Below, one piece after another: positions 62,995 through 64,000 of a stretch of DNA of 64,000 nucleotides (position 1 is the first letter of the stretch; each line of letters opens with the position of its first letter). The DNA comes from Polyangium jinanense. Its GTDB lineage: Bacteria > Myxococcota > Polyangia > Polyangiales > Polyangiaceae. The notes below the pieces were generated by a model. That model was not told where the DNA came from, made no database searches, and was given only the letters and a program-made list of their open reading frames with translations. The stretch covers positions 1 through 64,000 of the forward strand of contig NZ_JAGTJJ010000001.1 in the NCBI RefSeq assembly GCF_028435365.1. The letters run 5' to 3'. The position numbers and the translations under genes were made by a program.

Positions 62995-64000
62995 ATGGTG
63001 GCCCCCTCCCCGCAGCCCGCCGTCGAGGCGGCGATTTGGCTCGCCTTCGCTCCCGGCGGCGGCCACTTCACCGCCGTCGCGGTCGGCCCCCACCACCTCC
63101 TCACGGTCGGGCGCGTCTGCGAGAACGCCCCTTACGTAAAACTCCTCCGCGCCGGCGAGCAGGTCCGCACCGCCGAGATCGTGCAGGTCCTGCCGCCCGA
63201 AGAGGGCGACCTCGCCATCCTCCGTTGCGCCGAGGAGCTGCCGCACGTCCTGCGGCTCATGCCGGCCGACGAGTTCAAGGACTTCGACCTCGACACCCCA
63301 GTCACCCTCGTCGGCTTCCGCGACAGCGTCGAGAACGCCCTCGCCAAGCGCGCCGTCGTCCTGCACTGGAGCAGCGTCTCGCTCATCGCCGGCGAACCCG
63401 AAGAGCCGCCGCCTCGCAAGTCCCAGCCCGACACCCTCCCGCCCCTGCCGCGCCTCCTCCAGGTCGTCCACGAAAACGAGGCCGGCGGGCCCCTCCTCGA
63501 CAGCCGCCAGCGCCTCATCGGCATCGCGGGCCGCCACGAGGGCGAGGGCGGCACCGAGGGCATCGTCACCACCATCGACCGCTTCTACGAGCACAACCGC
63601 AAGTGGAAGATCCTCCTCGGCCCGCCGGCCGCCACGCGCGTCGCGAAGGCGCCGACCATGGCGCAGTCGTTCGTCCTCATGCACCTCGTCGCGGCCCAGC
63701 ACGAGGAGCACGAGGGCACGAATCCCGCCACGCTCGTCGAGCACTACCGCGCCGCCCTGCGCCTCGACGCCTCCTCCGGCGCCGCGCACCTCGGCCTCGC
63801 TCACGCCAAGAGCGTCGCCGGCGAGATCGACGAGGACGTCTTCCGCAGCATCGGCCGCGCCTGCGGGCTCCTCCCGGCCTCCGAGTGGTCGCCCGAGTGC
63901 GCCGACGCGCGCCTCGCGAACCTCCTGCGCTCCTCGAAGCACCTGCACGGCGTCGTCACCGCCCTCCGCGCCGACCTCAAGAAGGGCCGTCCCCTCGCCG
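62995..64000 (+). CDS. trypsin-fold-like protein lacking catalytic residues, partial at the edge
   Basis: Open from the ATG at 62995 to the window end, at least 335 residues. The N-terminal 175 residues look like a trypsin-type beta-barrel: IWLAFAPGGGHFTAVAVGPHHLLTVGRVC stands where LTAAHC would be (Arg for His), EGDLAILRC keeps the Asp position, and NEAGGPLLDSRQRLIGIAG replaces GDSGGP (Ala for Ser). It is therefore probably an inactive or non-enzymatic version, like the trypsin-like modules joined to effector-associated domains. The later part is helical and TPR-like (LVEHYRAALRLDASSGAAHLGLAHA). Its 5' end is duplicated at 59312-59562. No membrane segment or signal peptide is evident. Confidence 0.68.
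   Translation, partial: MVAPSPQPAVEAAIWLAFAPGGGHFTAVAVGPHHLLTVGRVCENAPYVKLLRAGEQVRTAEIVQVLPPEEGDLAILRCAEELPHVLRLMPADEFKDFDLDTPVTLVGFRDSVENALAKRAVVLHWSSVSLIAGEPEEPPPRKSQPDTLPPLPRLLQVVHENEAGGPLLDSRQRLIGIAGRHEGEGGTEGIVTTIDRFYEHNRKWKILLGPPAATRVAKAPTMAQSFVLMHLVAAQHEEHEGTNPATLVEHYRAALRLDASSGAAHLGLAHAKSVAGEIDEDVFRSIGRACGLLPASEWSPECADARLANLLRSSKHLHGVVTALRADLKKGRPLA

Noticed and set aside
62950..63948. A 332-codon minus-strand frame at the right edge
   Set aside because: It is antisense to the trypsin-fold-like gene and is a repetitive Glu/Gly/Val-rich shadow. The plus strand gives the recognisable protein and shares its 5' part with the duplicate.
1..64000. rRNA or tRNA genes
   Set aside because: No segment with an rRNA core or a convincing tRNA cloverleaf with T-loop GTTC was recognised by eye.

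Overview
The window is high-GC DNA with the hallmarks of a myxobacterium, most likely of the Polyangiales/Sorangiineae type. The hallmarks are many lipoproteins and Cys-rich secreted proteins, several eukaryote-like Ser/Thr kinases (one fused to a sigma-54 activator), multidomain hybrid histidine kinases, PEGA/TPR proteins, a hopanoid-type glycosyltransferase, and a complete myxochelin-type siderophore locus. The taxonomic call is inference from gene content; no rRNA or tRNA gene was recognised.

Layout. (1) 0.1-9.2 kb, minus strand: a selenium-binding-protein/methanethiol-oxidase homologue with a coupled membrane protein, a beta-propeller-like lipoprotein, a 1452-residue kinase-AAA-TPR-sigma54 activator, and a further lipoprotein. 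(2) 9.5-13.1 kb: a GAF/PAS hybrid histidine kinase, convergent with a small STAS-like protein. (3) 13.4-31.5 kb: the siderophore region. A plus-strand operon encodes an MFS exporter, class II DAHP synthase, isochorismate synthase, DHB-AMP ligase, isochorismatase-ArCP and DHB dehydrogenase. It converges on a minus-strand operon encoding the NRPS (C-A-PCP-reductase), an aminotransferase, a TonB-dependent receptor, an MxcI-like lipoprotein and a PepSY membrane protein. Each operon starts from a -35-like hexamer placed directly next to a Fur-box-like palindrome. Together the genes supply chorismate, make 2,3-dihydroxybenzoate, couple two of these to lysine, release the product by reduction and transamination, export it, and take up its iron complex.

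(4) 31.7-45.4 kb: an amber-interrupted Cys-rich secreted protein, a DsbA-fold isomerase, a di-haem lipoprotein next to a PhoX-like phosphatase with a collagen-like stalk, a PEGA-bearing Ser/Thr kinase converging on a TPR-PEGA / Cys-rich / PstS-like operon, a glycosyltransferase, a metallophosphoesterase and a GlpQ-like phosphodiesterase. Several of these suggest phosphate handling. (5) 45.5-49.0 kb: a V4R-like protein, an RsbR-like STAS protein and a GAF histidine kinase, probably one signalling operon. (6) 49.0-54.8 kb: TetR plus P450 divergent from an EmrAB-type pump whose last gene is translationally coupled to a heat-shock-type sigma factor. Two mirrored 21-bp operators lie between them. 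(7) 54.9-57.8 kb: a P450cam-like three-component system (reductase, ferredoxin, P450), followed by a WD40-like protein.

(8) 59.3-64.0 kb: an accessory-looking region. It has a dead 5' copy of the gene at the right edge, a small 'SFPASDPP' protein, DUF488, a HAD-phosphatase/HerA-like ATPase fusion, a 43-bp tandem array, and a right-edge gene that looks like a trypsin-fold protein lacking its catalytic His and Ser. This region and the amber-interrupted gene are the least explained parts of the window.
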